Origin: Dactylonectria macrodidyma
Lineage: Eukaryota > Ascomycota > Sordariomycetes > Hypocreales > Nectriaceae
Assembly (NCBI GenBank): GCA_020744425.1
Contig: JAGMUV010000074.1
Coordinates: 1 to 14,244, forward strand
Reading direction: 5' to 3'
DNA: 14,244 bases
The notes under the pieces are model-generated. The model was not told the origin of the DNA and made no database searches. It saw only the letters and a program-made list of their open reading frames with translations. Within the stretch, counting starts at the first letter, position 1, and each line of letters begins with the position of its first letter. The position numbers were made by a program, and so were the translations under genes. Below, one piece after another: positions 1 through 7,389 of the stretch.

Positions 1-335
1 CTACGTCACCACTAAGACTCATGATGCGGCGAATACTTTTATGTCATGCTGTTATTCAGACGCTTAACTGGATGTTTACTGCTTTAATATTACTAGTAGA
101 TGTTTGTATTTTAATTAATACTAGTACTAGATGGGATTTGAAGAGGTAGTATATTATTTAATTAATAGTTACTGTAGAAAAAGACTGGATAAATGTTTTA
201 AAAAGTAAAAATAACTATAAGATTAAATGTTTTATTTAAATTAAAGTTTTTAATAGTATATATTTAAAAGAGAGCTAAAAATCAAATAGTTAAAAAATGA
301 AAATAAAAATAATCATAATTAACTTAAAATTAAAT
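1..335. other. Window edge of ordinary composition, then AT-rich non-coding DNA
   Basis: About the first 75 bases have normal base usage, with several CA, TG and CG dinucleotides. From about position 80 the sequence becomes AT-rich with many stops in all frames. I see no gene, repeat or RNA here. The change in composition may mark the edge of a RIP-affected block, but the window starts too close to it to be sure. Confidence 0.4.
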
Positions 336-339
336 TTTA

Positions 340-450
340 AATAATAGTAATTTAAAATAATAGTAATTTAAAATAATAGTAATTTAAAATAATAGTAATT
401 TAAAATAATAGTAATTTAAAATCATCGTAATTCATATAGTAATTTAAAAT
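340..450. repeat. 16-bp minisatellite, five perfect units plus decayed copies
   Basis: The unit AATAATAGTAATTTAA occurs five times without a mismatch (340-355, 356-371, 372-387, 388-403, 404-419). A degenerate sixth copy (420-435) and a partial seventh (436-450) follow. The units are contiguous, so this is a tandem array without spacers. The perfect identity of the inner units suggests recent slippage amplification. No coding or regulatory role is visible. Confidence 0.95.
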
Positions 451-451
451 A

Positions 452-655
452 CTCGATTTTTATTCTCTGACCTTCCCACTTTCTTATTTCAGTCTTTTAT
501 TCCAACACTTTTATCTCTTTACAGGTTACCTCTTCCACTCCATTCCACCTCTTATCTCTCTCACTACTCCGTGTTCTCCCTCGTCGTCTTCACCACCCCC
601 TTACCTTTTCTTTCCTATCTTTCTTCCTTCATTTTTATATCTCTCTCTCTACTAA
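452..655. other. Pyrimidine-rich tract of about 200 bases
   Basis: The + strand is overwhelmingly C and T, with runs such as TCTCTCTCTCTAC near 643-653, while both flanks are AT-rich. It keeps some CAC, CAG and CG, so it is less RIP-affected than its surroundings. I found no convincing reading frame on either strand. It could be a promoter-type CT tract of a lost gene or an untranslated part of an old element. Confidence 0.5.
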
Positions 656-890
656 TATAAAGCTCAAATTCTTCTTACTTGTTACACTTCTTAAAATACT
701 AAAATTAATATTTAATGCGTATAAAGATTTATAATAATAATATACTTATATTACTAGGAAAAGAGCTAGGCTTAATATAATATATTTTAGAATAGACTGT
801 TTAATCTAAAGAGAAAATTATCAGTTATTTTAAATCTAAATTTATAAGATTTTAAATAAGAAAAAAGAAAGCTAATTAACTGCTTACTGA
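656..890. other. AT-rich stretch with no recognisable feature
   Basis: Low-complexity AT-rich DNA with stops in every frame. I see no gene, repeat or hairpin worth naming. Confidence 0.4.
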
Positions 891-1065
891 TGTAAGGGGC
901 TGGCCTGTAAGTAGGTGCGCTAAGGGACTAGCCGTGTATTCATCTATTAAAAGCTAAAGAGGAAGGAATCTTTCTTCATAGGCCCGATACAGGCCCGGCC
1001 CTAGATAGCTATAGAGGCAGTAAGACATAGCAGAATATGCACCCAGGCCCCAGCCTATAATATTA
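891..1065. repeat. Dispersed 175-bp repeat, copy 1 (less mutated)
   Basis: This stretch aligns without a gap to 2513-2687. By eye there are 23 differences, of which 22 are transitions. At about 18 of them copy 1 carries the C or G and copy 2 the T or A, so copy 1 is closer to the original. The ends form an imperfect inverted repeat (GGGGCTGGCCTG near the left, CAGGCCCCAGCC near the right). Together with TA at both edges this suggests a small non-autonomous DNA element. No coding capacity is visible. A SINE is possible, but I found no clear A or B box or poly-A tail. Confidence 0.8.
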
Positions 1066-1376
1066 TCCCCCCTCTCTAATTCCCTTTGCAATTGCCTTCC
1101 TTTTATTAAGTTCTTATGCCCTCTTTTATAACTACCCTATATCGAACCTAAAGGTATTTAAACGTCTTGCAATAGGTATTATATTATGGATACTAGTGGG
1201 CTTCTAGTGTTTAAGTTAGACTCTTATGAGCTTATACTATTATTATAATATACTTATTATAACTTTACTAGTTACTTAGTATACTAGCTTACTTAGTACT
1301 TTAAGGAACTATAATATATATATTTTCTATTATTTTATTACACTTGTTTTTACTTTACTAAGGCTTTAAGTACTAC
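1066..1376. other. AT-rich interval with no assignable gene
   Basis: The left part is moderately pyrimidine-rich, the rest AT-rich. An ATG at 1186 opens a frame of only about 20 codons before a stop. De-mutating stops by eye gives a longer frame but no motif I recognise. The four bases CTAC at 1373-1376 are repeated just after the solo LTR to the right. Confidence 0.4.
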
Positions 1377-1461
1377 TGAAGCGACTGGGAGGGACGAGGA
1401 GGATGAAAAACAACCCCAAATCAGTAACCTAAGAAGGTCCTAATTGAGGGCTGCTATAGTG

Positions 1462-1513
1462 GCCCGGATCGCAAGGAAGGTCTAGCTGGCAAGGCTGTAA
1501 GGGCGATCCGGGC
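1462..1513. repeat. 11-bp perfect stem-loop in the solo LTR
   Basis: GCCCGGATCGC at 1462-1472 is the exact reverse complement of GCGATCCGGGC at 1503-1513, separated by a 30-base loop. On the LTR's inferred - strand it lies downstream of the TATA box, so it would be transcribed, possibly as structure in the U5 or leader RNA. Confidence 0.85.
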
Positions 1514-1627
1514 GGAAGACGGCGAGGTCTCGTAAAGAGGGCGGCGTGGACAACTAGGTCAGAAGGGAAAGAAAGTCATGTCTATTGCTCGATCGTGATG
1601 CTTGTCTGAACAGACAGCTTGCGGGCT

Positions 1628-1633
1628 CTTATA
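1628..1633 (-). promoter_or_regulatory. Putative TATA box of the GC-rich solo LTR
   Basis: The - strand reads GGTATAAGAGCCC here, about 110 bases into the LTR from its 1741 end. A small palindrome (TGTCTG AA CAGACA, 1603-1616) lies just downstream. This fits an LTR promoter, but transcription cannot be judged from sequence. Confidence 0.35.
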
Positions 1634-1709
1634 CCCTCGGGCTAGGCTAGGCCGGCCGGCGCGGCCGGGCCGGGTCTGAATAGGTCCCAGGCCGCGATTT
1701 ATTTAGTCC

Positions 1710-1729
1710 GGCTGGACCGTAGTCCAGCC
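1710..1729. repeat. Perfect 8-bp hairpin with 4-base loop near the LTR end
   Basis: GGCTGGAC (1710-1717) and GTCCAGCC (1722-1729) are exact reverse complements around the loop CGTA. It lies in the inferred U3 region, 12 bases from the LTR terminus. Confidence 0.85.
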
Positions 1730-1741
1730 AGGGCCGCATCA

Positions 1742-2440
1742 CTACTTAACTTACTTTACTAGCTTTTTAATCTATTATTAACTTATTATTAGCTATAGTT
1801 AGATTACTAAGGAGTTATTAAGAAGTAGTAGTTTATATATAAAGCTATTATAATTATTTAGTAATTATAATTACTTATTTAATTATTAAATAACTTCTTT
1901 ACTAAAGTAGTTTAGTTAAAGTAATAATCTTTATATTATTAGACTATAAGTCTATACTAGCTTTATAAAGAGTTATTTAAATTTTATAAGAAATTTTAAA
2001 AGGCTCTTTTTTTTAATACAGCTTTTATAGCTACTAGCCTGCTTTCTTAGCCTTATTAAGATTATTAAAAATTCAGCTAAGGTATTTTAATAAAGTTATT
2101 AGATTCTGGCTTTACTCTTCTTTAATATATTATATATAGGCTAGGACTATAGCTTAGATCCTAGGCTTTAGTAAACTATATATAAAATAAAACTGAATAC
2201 TAGTATTACTAATAGTAGTTCTATTAACCCAGAGCTTAGTCTATATAATAAAAACTTAAGCTTTTATTTATTTATATTTTTATAAAATCATTCTAGCTTT
2301 AATAAGACTTACTAAGATTATTATAACTATATTACTTTCTAGAATTAAGCTATTTACTCTTTTATTTTATTAATAGTACTAACTAGCTCCGCTTCTTAAG
2401 CTATTAATTAACCATTTCTTTAAGTAGCTATAATAACTTC
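1742..2440. other. RIP-affected AT-rich DNA, origin unknown
   Basis: About 700 bases with CA/TG nearly absent and stops in all frames. Short runs of GG/CC and AG/CT-rich codons survive, as expected for a RIP-mutated coding element, but I recognise no protein motif. It may be the 5' part of the transposase relic that follows, or an unrelated element. Confidence 0.4.
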
Positions 2441-2512
2441 ATTATATATTCAGCCTAAAGTTACTAAGTATTCACTTTATAATCGTTTGCTTTAGGGTCA
2501 AGCTTTTAATAA

Positions 2513-2687
2513 TATAAGGGGCTGGCCTGTAGGTAAGTGTGCTAAAGGACTAGCTATATATTGATCTATTAAAAGCTAAGGAGGAAGGAATCTTTCTTTA
2601 TAGGCCTGATATAGGCCTGGCTTTAGATAGTTATAGAGGCAGTGAGATATAGTAGAATATACACTCAGGCCCCAGCCTGTAATAACT
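2513..2687. repeat. Dispersed 175-bp repeat, copy 2 (RIP-mutated)
   Basis: Gap-free partner of 891-1065, offset exactly 1622 bases. Most differences are C-to-T or G-to-A in this copy, for example GGCCCGATAC against GGCCTGATAT. TAATAA occurs just left of the copy and again at its right edge, compatible with a target duplication or with part of the element end. It lies within or at the edge of the pogo-type relic, so it probably inserted there. Confidence 0.8.
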
Positions 2688-3083
2688 AATTATAGTATAC
2701 TACTTATTAAAAAGTACTAAGCTATTAACTTTATTAAGTAATATAAAGAGCTTAAGATATATTTTTTTTATAAATATAACTATTAAAAGGCTAAATATAA
2801 AATCTAAATATTATTTCTAATTAGTTCAAGCTTATAAAGAATAGAGTTATTAAATATTATATTTAACTAAAAATATTTATAACTTTAATAAAACTGGCTT
2901 TTATAATAAGTATTATTATAAGTAAAATAGTTATGATAAATATAAATAAGTATAAAAAGCTTATATTAATATAGCTTAAAAGCTAAAATGGATTAAAGTT
3001 ATTTAAGTAATTAATACTAAAAGCTAAGTAATATTACTATTTATTATAAATATAAGCTAATATTAGTACTATTAAAACCACTA

Positions 3084-3521
3084 ACGTACTTGATAAATGA
3101 GTGGGGCTAAACAAGTGAGTGAGCCACTTATATTATACAGCTAAAAGTGATAATTCTCAATTTTATAAAATCAGCTATATAAATATAGGAATTTCAAGGA
3201 ATTAAATTAAGATATCTTAATAAAAAGTCAATAGATAATATTTTTTCTAGAATTTTGAAAAATTAATTTAGCTTTTTAAAAATAAAATTAAGAAAAAAAA
3301 CAGTGCGAATAAGATTATCTATAATAACTATATAAATATATTTTTTAAAAAATATAGGAAAGTTTCTTATTATTATAATGAAATTAATAGACTTATAACT
3401 TAAATTATATACATTTTAAGCCTAGTTTGGATTTTTAAAGAATTTCTTAAAAATCGCACTTTAAGGTATAAAACTGGAGTGGCTCACTCACTTGTTTAGC
3501 CCACTCACTTATCAAGTACGT
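3084..3521. mobile_element. MITE A, 438 bp, TA target duplication
   Basis: Terminal inverted repeats of about 45 bp (3084-3128 and 3478-3521) differ by one substitution and one indel. They start ACGTACTTGATAA and are flanked by TA (3082-3083 and 3522-3523). Each TIR holds two copies of CACTCACTT or its near-match, 17-18 bp apart. The interior is AT-rich and non-coding, with the core CAGTGCGAATAAG at 3301-3313 and a TTTTAAGCCTAGTTTGGATTTTTAA-like block near 3415-3440, both shared with MITEs B and C. TA duplications fit mobilisation by a Tc1/mariner/pogo-type transposase. It interrupts the transposase relic P1, and the related relic near 7585 shows the join without the insert. Confidence 0.9.
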
Positions 3522-3665
3522 TATTCAGACTTTATTTCTATATTATTTATATTTCTTGATTACGATATTTTTATATAAATGATATATTACTTAAGTTAAT
3601 TATAAGATAAAGGACGTAAATTAATTAATTACCTTAATTATTAATCGACTCTATCTTTCCTTTTT

Positions 3666-4030
3666 TAAAAACCTTTTTTCTATCAAATCTTTTTAATTAT
3701 TTTAACTTTTCTTAGTTTTAATATATTACTCTTTTAATTATTAATTTAATTAGTAATAAAAGTTGAGTCTATAATTATATAACTTATATATTATAGCTCT
3801 TTAAGTTATTAAAGATAGTAATTATTTAATAGTTATTATTTCCTTCATTTTTTCCTCGTTTTAAAGCTAATTTTTTTAATAAGGACTTATCTATTTTAAT
3901 CTATTATAATTATTATCATTATTTAAATAAGGCTTATAAGAATAGGTTCTTTTAAAATATGTGATAACTAAAGATTACTAATTAGAATAAGCCTTTTATA
4001 ATTAGACTAGCTAAACTCAGCCTTTATTAT
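3666..4030. other. AT-rich DNA after the transposase relic
   Basis: This is probably the rest of relic P1 and then unassigned DNA. The sequence is too decayed to read protein motifs past about 3665. One less mutated spot (TTTCCTCGTTTTAAAGC near 3850) stands out but is not diagnostic. Confidence 0.35.
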
Positions 4031-4260
4031 ATTGTGTTAAGCAGGGGGACAAGAGGGACACCACCACCCGAAGTGATGGATGCCGTAGGGTAGGCGGGAT
4101 GCGTAGCGGAGCGAGGATGGATAAGACTCACAAAATAAAACAGGTAAAAGGAGGATGTGACGGTTGGGCTTATACTAGGGCTCTAGAGTAAGTCTAAGGC
4201 ATGTAGTATTTATGACCTAGTGGATCAGGACGTTATAGTAAGTAATATAGGTCACGGTCT
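4030..4260 (+). mobile_element. Less mutated patch, possible 3' end of an LTR element
   Basis: Base usage is normal here (many GG, CA, CG, TG), unlike both sides. A purine run GTAAAAGGAGGATG (4144-4157) is followed by TGTGACGGTTGGGC starting at 4156. This resembles a polypurine tract next to the TG start of an LTR in fungal Gypsy-type elements. I see no matching LTR end, no second LTR and no readable pol motif, so the call is tentative. The patch could equally be an unrelated unmutated fragment. Confidence 0.3.
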
Positions 4261-4380
4261 AGTAATAGTAGAATAGTAGATTTAATACATTTAAATATAT
4301 TAATAGCGATTAAGCTATTCTATTATAAAAGTACTAAATAAATAATATATATACTTAGGAGTTTAAAGTAATTAGAGGTA
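4261..4380. other. AT-rich spacer left of MITE B
   Basis: No gene is visible. The sequence TATATATACTTAG occurs at 4346-4358 and again at 4816-4828 on the other side of MITE B. The motif is low in complexity and probably coincidental. Confidence 0.3.
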
Positions 4381-4815
4381 ACGTACTCCGCATGTGAGTG
4401 CAACAAACCAGCGAGTGCAACCACAGCACTGTACAGCTAAAAATAGCAATATATAGTTTTCTAAAATAGGCAATTTAATTTATAGAAATCTGAAAAAATA
4501 TATTTTAAGTATCCAAATATAAGAGAAATTGTATAATATTTTCTTAAAATTTTAACCAGTTTCCTATATACAGAAATAAGTAAATACACAGTGCTAATAA
4601 GCTTTTTTCTTAATAACTTTATTAAAAAAATTAAAGGTTTTTTAGAAAAAGTCCTATATACTTAGCTAATTACCTAATTTAAAATATTAACTGTTTTAAG
4701 CTTAGTTTGAATTTTTAAGAATTTCTTTTAAAAATATTAGTTTAAAGTTGTAAAATGCTAAGAAATGTTTAAGTGTTGCACTCGCTGGTTTGTTGCACTT
4801 ACGTGTGGAGTACGT
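4381..4815. mobile_element. MITE B, 435 bp, TA target duplication
   Basis: Terminal inverted repeats of 41 bp (4381-4421 and 4775-4815) begin ACGTACTCC and differ by three transitions. They are flanked by TA at 4379-4380 and 4816-4817. Each TIR carries the pair GAGTGCAAC/AAGTGCAAC at about 17-bp spacing, a different motif from MITEs A and C. The interior shares the core CAGTGCTAATAAG (4589-4601), a left motif TACAGCTAAAA and a right block TTTTAAGCTTAGTTTGAATTTTTAA with MITE A. There is no coding capacity. Confidence 0.9.
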
Positions 4816-4817
4816 TA

Positions 4818-5285
4818 TATATACTTAGATTATTAATAATTTATTAAGGGTTAATAATAATCTATTCTAAATTAGTAATAATTATTAGAATAGAGCTTTA
4901 ATTATTATAAAGTGTTAGAAGTCATTGAGTAATAGAAGTATAAGCTTATAGCTTATATAAGGATATTCTTATAAAGAATAATTTAATAGGGAGTATATGA
5001 AGATAAAAGTGTCTTATTTAAAGATAGTTTATTATAGCTTTATACTAATAGTATATAATTCTATTCTAAGAGAAAATAAGCTCTAAGGGTAGTCCTTCTT
5101 AATAGATAAATCAAGCTGGCAAATATATAGCCATTAAGACGTAATATATACTATTCAAAAGCCTAAAAGTTTAGCTATTTAGTGGTATTATTTTTGTAAT
5201 TATATGTAAAGGAAATACTAAAAAATCTTGATTTTAAATCATGGAGGAATTAAAAGCTTGGATTATAAAGCAAAATTGCCTGATT
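4818..5285. other. AT-rich interval between MITE B and the LTR pair
   Basis: About 470 bases with no recognisable gene. From about 5195 to 5285 the mutation pattern is milder, with several TGG, CA and TTG left (for example AATCATGGAGG near 5238). This may be a fragment of another element or sequence belonging to the adjoining LTR copy. Confidence 0.35.
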
Positions 5286-5825
5286 TTATAAGTTCTTATA
5301 TATGAAATATATAACTGGATAAGGAAGTATCTCCTTTGGTTCCTATCAGATAAGAATATAAATAACATATTCAAAATCTCCTAATTTTTAGCTTTATAAT
5401 AGTATATAATATACCTCAGAAAGCCTATCTTCCTTATATTATAACTACAAAAGACATCTATAGTAAGAACCTTCAATAAGGTTAGAGTTCAAGCATCAGA
5501 CATACCGTCCAACAGTCTTAAAACTCGGGACACGTCTTACCCGGTTTTACTATGACAAATTGTCCAAATCCCCTGTTAGATTGGACATGTGACTGGACAG
5601 CAATCTCTCTATAAAGCTGGAGCTTTTCTCTAGCCAGTCCAGAGGGATTATTCTTATCAATACATGCATTTCTTAGCCAATCAAATCAAACCGACTACTT
5701 TTCTAATCGTCTTTTCCTGCTCTTTCTGAATCTTCAATCCCTTTTCTGATTGGTCAATTCCTTGACCCACAATCGCCGAGTTCCACTAATAACCTTCCAC
5801 TCCTTCCACTGCTATAGCCTTTACA
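5286..5825 (+). mobile_element. Solo LTR, left copy of an inverted pair
   Basis: This 540-bp stretch is the reverse complement of 6143-6690 over its full length, very similar in the middle (about 5460-5820) and more decayed toward 5286. It ends CTTTACA, matching the partner's terminal repeat. Its other end reads TTATAAG instead of TGTAAAG, so that terminus has mutated or been rearranged. No target duplication is visible (TGATT before, TTTAG after). TATAAAG at 5610-5616 and the downstream ATCAATACA suggest the + strand is the sense strand. It lacks one 9-bp GGAAGGAGT unit present in the other copy. Confidence 0.8.
5610..5616 (+). promoter_or_regulatory. Putative LTR TATA box, left copy
   Basis: TATAAAG follows CAATCTCTC and precedes a pyrimidine-rich leader in the LTR. 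The same box is conserved in the partner LTR (6362-6368, - strand). Confidence 0.45.
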
Positions 5826-6137
5826 TTTAGTAAGTACTATATATAAGTAAGGTTTTTAATAAGTTCTTATTAATTAATGCTTTTAGAATAGCTCTTCTAT
5901 TTAATAAAGTACTTAGTCCCTATTATTAACTTCTTATATATTAAGAATCTTTTAACTTTATATTCTTTTAGTTCTTTAACCTTAGTCGTATTTTTATTAT
6001 TATTAAAGTTATAGTCCTTAGTAGCGTATAATCAGAGGGAGGCCAGAGGTTAAACAGTTAAAAAAAAAACTAATAATAAATAATAGTATAAGGGCCCATA
6101 CCCAAGCCTAAGGCAATAGTAACTCAGAATGACTAGA
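5826..6137. other. Spacer between the inverted LTR copies
   Basis: About 310 bases, mostly RIP-like AT-rich DNA with a milder, purine-rich part at 6028-6136 (GAGGGAGGCCAGAGG and an A10 run near 6060). There is no polypurine tract beside either LTR, no primer-binding site I can recognise and no gene. It does not look like the inside of a retrotransposon. Confidence 0.4.
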
Positions 6138-6142
6138 GTTTT

Positions 6143-6690
6143 TGTAAAGGCTATAGCAGTGGAAGGAGTGGAAGGAGTGGAAGGTTATTAGTGGAAACTC
6201 GGCGATTGTGGGTCAAGGAATTGACCAATCAGAAAAGGGATTGAAGATTCAGAAAGAGCAGGAAAAGACGATTAGAAAAGTAGTTGGTTTGATGTGATTG
6301 GTTGAGAAATGCATGTATTGATAATGATAATCCTTCTGGACTGACTAGAGAAAAGCCCCAGCTTTATAGAGAGATTGCTGTCCAGTCACATGTCCAATCT
6401 AACAGGGGATTTGGACAATTTGTCATAGTAAAACCGGGTAAGACGTGTCCCGAGTTTTAGGACCGTTAGACGTATGTCTGATGCTTGAACTCTAACCTTA
6501 TTGAAGGTTCTTATTATAGATGTCTTTTGTGATTATAGTATAAGGAAGATAGGCTTTCTGAGGCATATTATATACCATTATAAAGCTAAAAATCAGGAGA
6601 TTTTGAATATGTTATTTATAGTCTTATCTGATAAGAGCTAAAGGAGATATTTCCTTATCAGTTATATATTTTATATATAAGGACTTTACA
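6143..6690 (-). mobile_element. Solo LTR, right copy, with perfect 5-bp target duplication
   Basis: The 548-bp element starts TGTAAAG and ends CTTTACA, a perfect 7-bp terminal inverted repeat in the TG...CA form of LTRs. GTTTT directly flanks it on both sides (6138-6142 and 6691-6695), the 5-bp duplication left by integrase. The TATAAAG box on the - strand (6362-6368) orients it opposite to the left copy. The middle part keeps CA and CG sites and is lightly mutated. It contains GGAAGGAGT twice in tandem plus a partial third unit (6161-6187). No internal retrotransposon sequence adjoins it. Confidence 0.9.
6362..6368 (-). promoter_or_regulatory. Putative LTR TATA box, right copy
   Basis: The - strand reads TATAAAGCTGGGGCTTTTCTC, matching the box in the left LTR copy at 5610-5616. 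Confidence 0.45.
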
Positions 6691-6764
6691 GTTTTTACTG
6701 TATTAGAGTATAAGCCTTACTATCCTAATTTAATCCTTTAAGATGCATTAAGCAGCTAGAAATA

Positions 6765-6816
6765 CTAGATAGAAAAGCTAGATAGAAAAGCTAGATAGAA
6801 AAGCTAGATAGAAAAG
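6765..6816. repeat. 13-bp minisatellite, four perfect units
   Basis: CTAGATAGAAAAG is repeated four times without mismatch (6765-6777, 6778-6790, 6791-6803, 6804-6816). A partial CTAGAAATA copy precedes the array. It starts about 70 bases beyond the right LTR. No function is visible. Confidence 0.95.
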
Positions 6817-7389
6817 CTAATATCAGAAGGCAAAATCATTATACAATAAAAGCCCCATAAGAGTTCATTACATTGTAAGCTCATCACAGTTTTAATTATA
6901 TTATAATTTAACTCTTTATAATTCTAGATTGCAATTTAACTTATTAGAGACTAAAATGAATACTATAATAAATATCTAATATAATACACTTATACTTTTA
7001 ATAACTTAGGTTTTAGTAATTATTATACTCTCTTTATATATAATTTAAATACTAAGCTTAATAAAGTTATAAAAACCTTTAATAAATTAAAAGCTATAGT
7101 AATAGAATATAGTCTTAATAAGCTAGAATTATTAAAACTTAGTAACTTTCTAATAATAAATAAGTTACCTTAATAATCTTTAAGACTAAAGTATTCTTAA
7201 GACTATACTTTTTTAAAAATAATTAATAATTTAAAAATAAATTAAAAATAAATAATGCTTTTTAAAATAATTAGTAATAAATTAATAATTAACATATTTT
7301 TAAAAAAATAGTATTCTTTAAATTATTAGCTAATATTAATAAAAGGTAAATAAGTTATAAGTAATATAGTTATTATTAATATATAAAAG
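6817..7389. other. AT-rich RIP-affected DNA
   Basis: About 570 bases with stops in every frame and no readable motif. The part next to 7390 is probably the continuation of transposase relic P2 on the - strand. Confidence 0.35.

Larger units (their letters stand above)
1377..1741 (-). mobile_element. GC-rich 365-bp solo LTR, not mutated by RIP
   Basis: The stretch begins TGAAGCG and ends CGCATCA, giving TG...CA termini with a 6-of-7 terminal inverted repeat. CTAC lies directly outside both ends (1373-1376 and 1742-1745), a likely 4-bp target duplication. It can also be read as 5-bp ACTAC with the element ending at 1740. On the - strand a TATAAG box (1628-1633) is followed by a GC- and pyrimidine-rich leader, so I orient the LTR on the - strand. 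It contains two perfect hairpins and a GC-rich core near 1640-1680. No internal retrotransposon sequence adjoins it, so it is a solo LTR. It contrasts sharply with the AT-rich flanks, which suggests late insertion or a length too short for RIP. The superfamily is not certain. Confidence 0.65.
2440..3700 (+). pseudogene. pogo/Fot1-type (Tc1-mariner) transposase relic P1
   Basis: The clearest part is 2872-2901, which translates as NIYNFNKTGF. In Fot1/pogo DDE transposases this is NIYNFDETGF, the motif holding the first catalytic aspartate. Both changes (D to N, E to K) are G-to-A, as RIP produces. In the same frame, 2989-3018 reads WIKVIxVINT, matching the family's WVTVIxAINA, and about 30 bases later FIIN follows. 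Beyond the MITE, 3572-3598 reads YINDILLKL, like the family's WTNDELALKWL, and 3644-3652 (IDS) resembles the second-aspartate LLILDGH region. The N-terminal helix-turn-helix part may lie at about 2440-2510. The gene is broken by stops, shifts, repeat copy 2 (2513-2687) and MITE A (3084-3521). The outer limits are approximate. Confidence 0.7.

Noticed and set aside
340..450. CRISPR-like repeat array
   Set aside because: The units are contiguous with no spacers, in a eukaryotic transposon context; it is a simple minisatellite.
891..1065. tRNA-derived SINE
   Set aside because: No recognisable A and B boxes at tRNA spacing and no A- or T-rich 3' tail. The ends look more like imperfect inverted repeats.
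1186..1250. ATG-started reading frame as a small gene
   Set aside because: It stops after about 20 codons in AT-rich DNA, with no motif and no flanking signals.
1430..1570. Open stretch of about 46 codons on the - strand inside the GC-rich LTR
   Set aside because: It has no start codon and no family resemblance. GC-rich DNA has few stops by chance, and the LTR explanation has termini and a target duplication.
4346..4828. 13-base direct repeat TATATATACTTAG on both sides of MITE B as a long target duplication
   Set aside because: The left copy is 20 bases from the element edge and the motif is low-complexity. TA directly at both termini explains the insertion better.
5276..5830. Target site duplication for the left LTR copy
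   Set aside because: The flanks TGATT and TTTAG do not match, and the alternative start at 5281 (flanks TTGCC and TTTAG) does not match either.
5826..6142. The two LTRs plus spacer as one retrotransposon
   Set aside because: The LTRs are inverted, not direct. The spacer is only about 317 bases and has no polypurine tract, primer-binding site or coding remnant.
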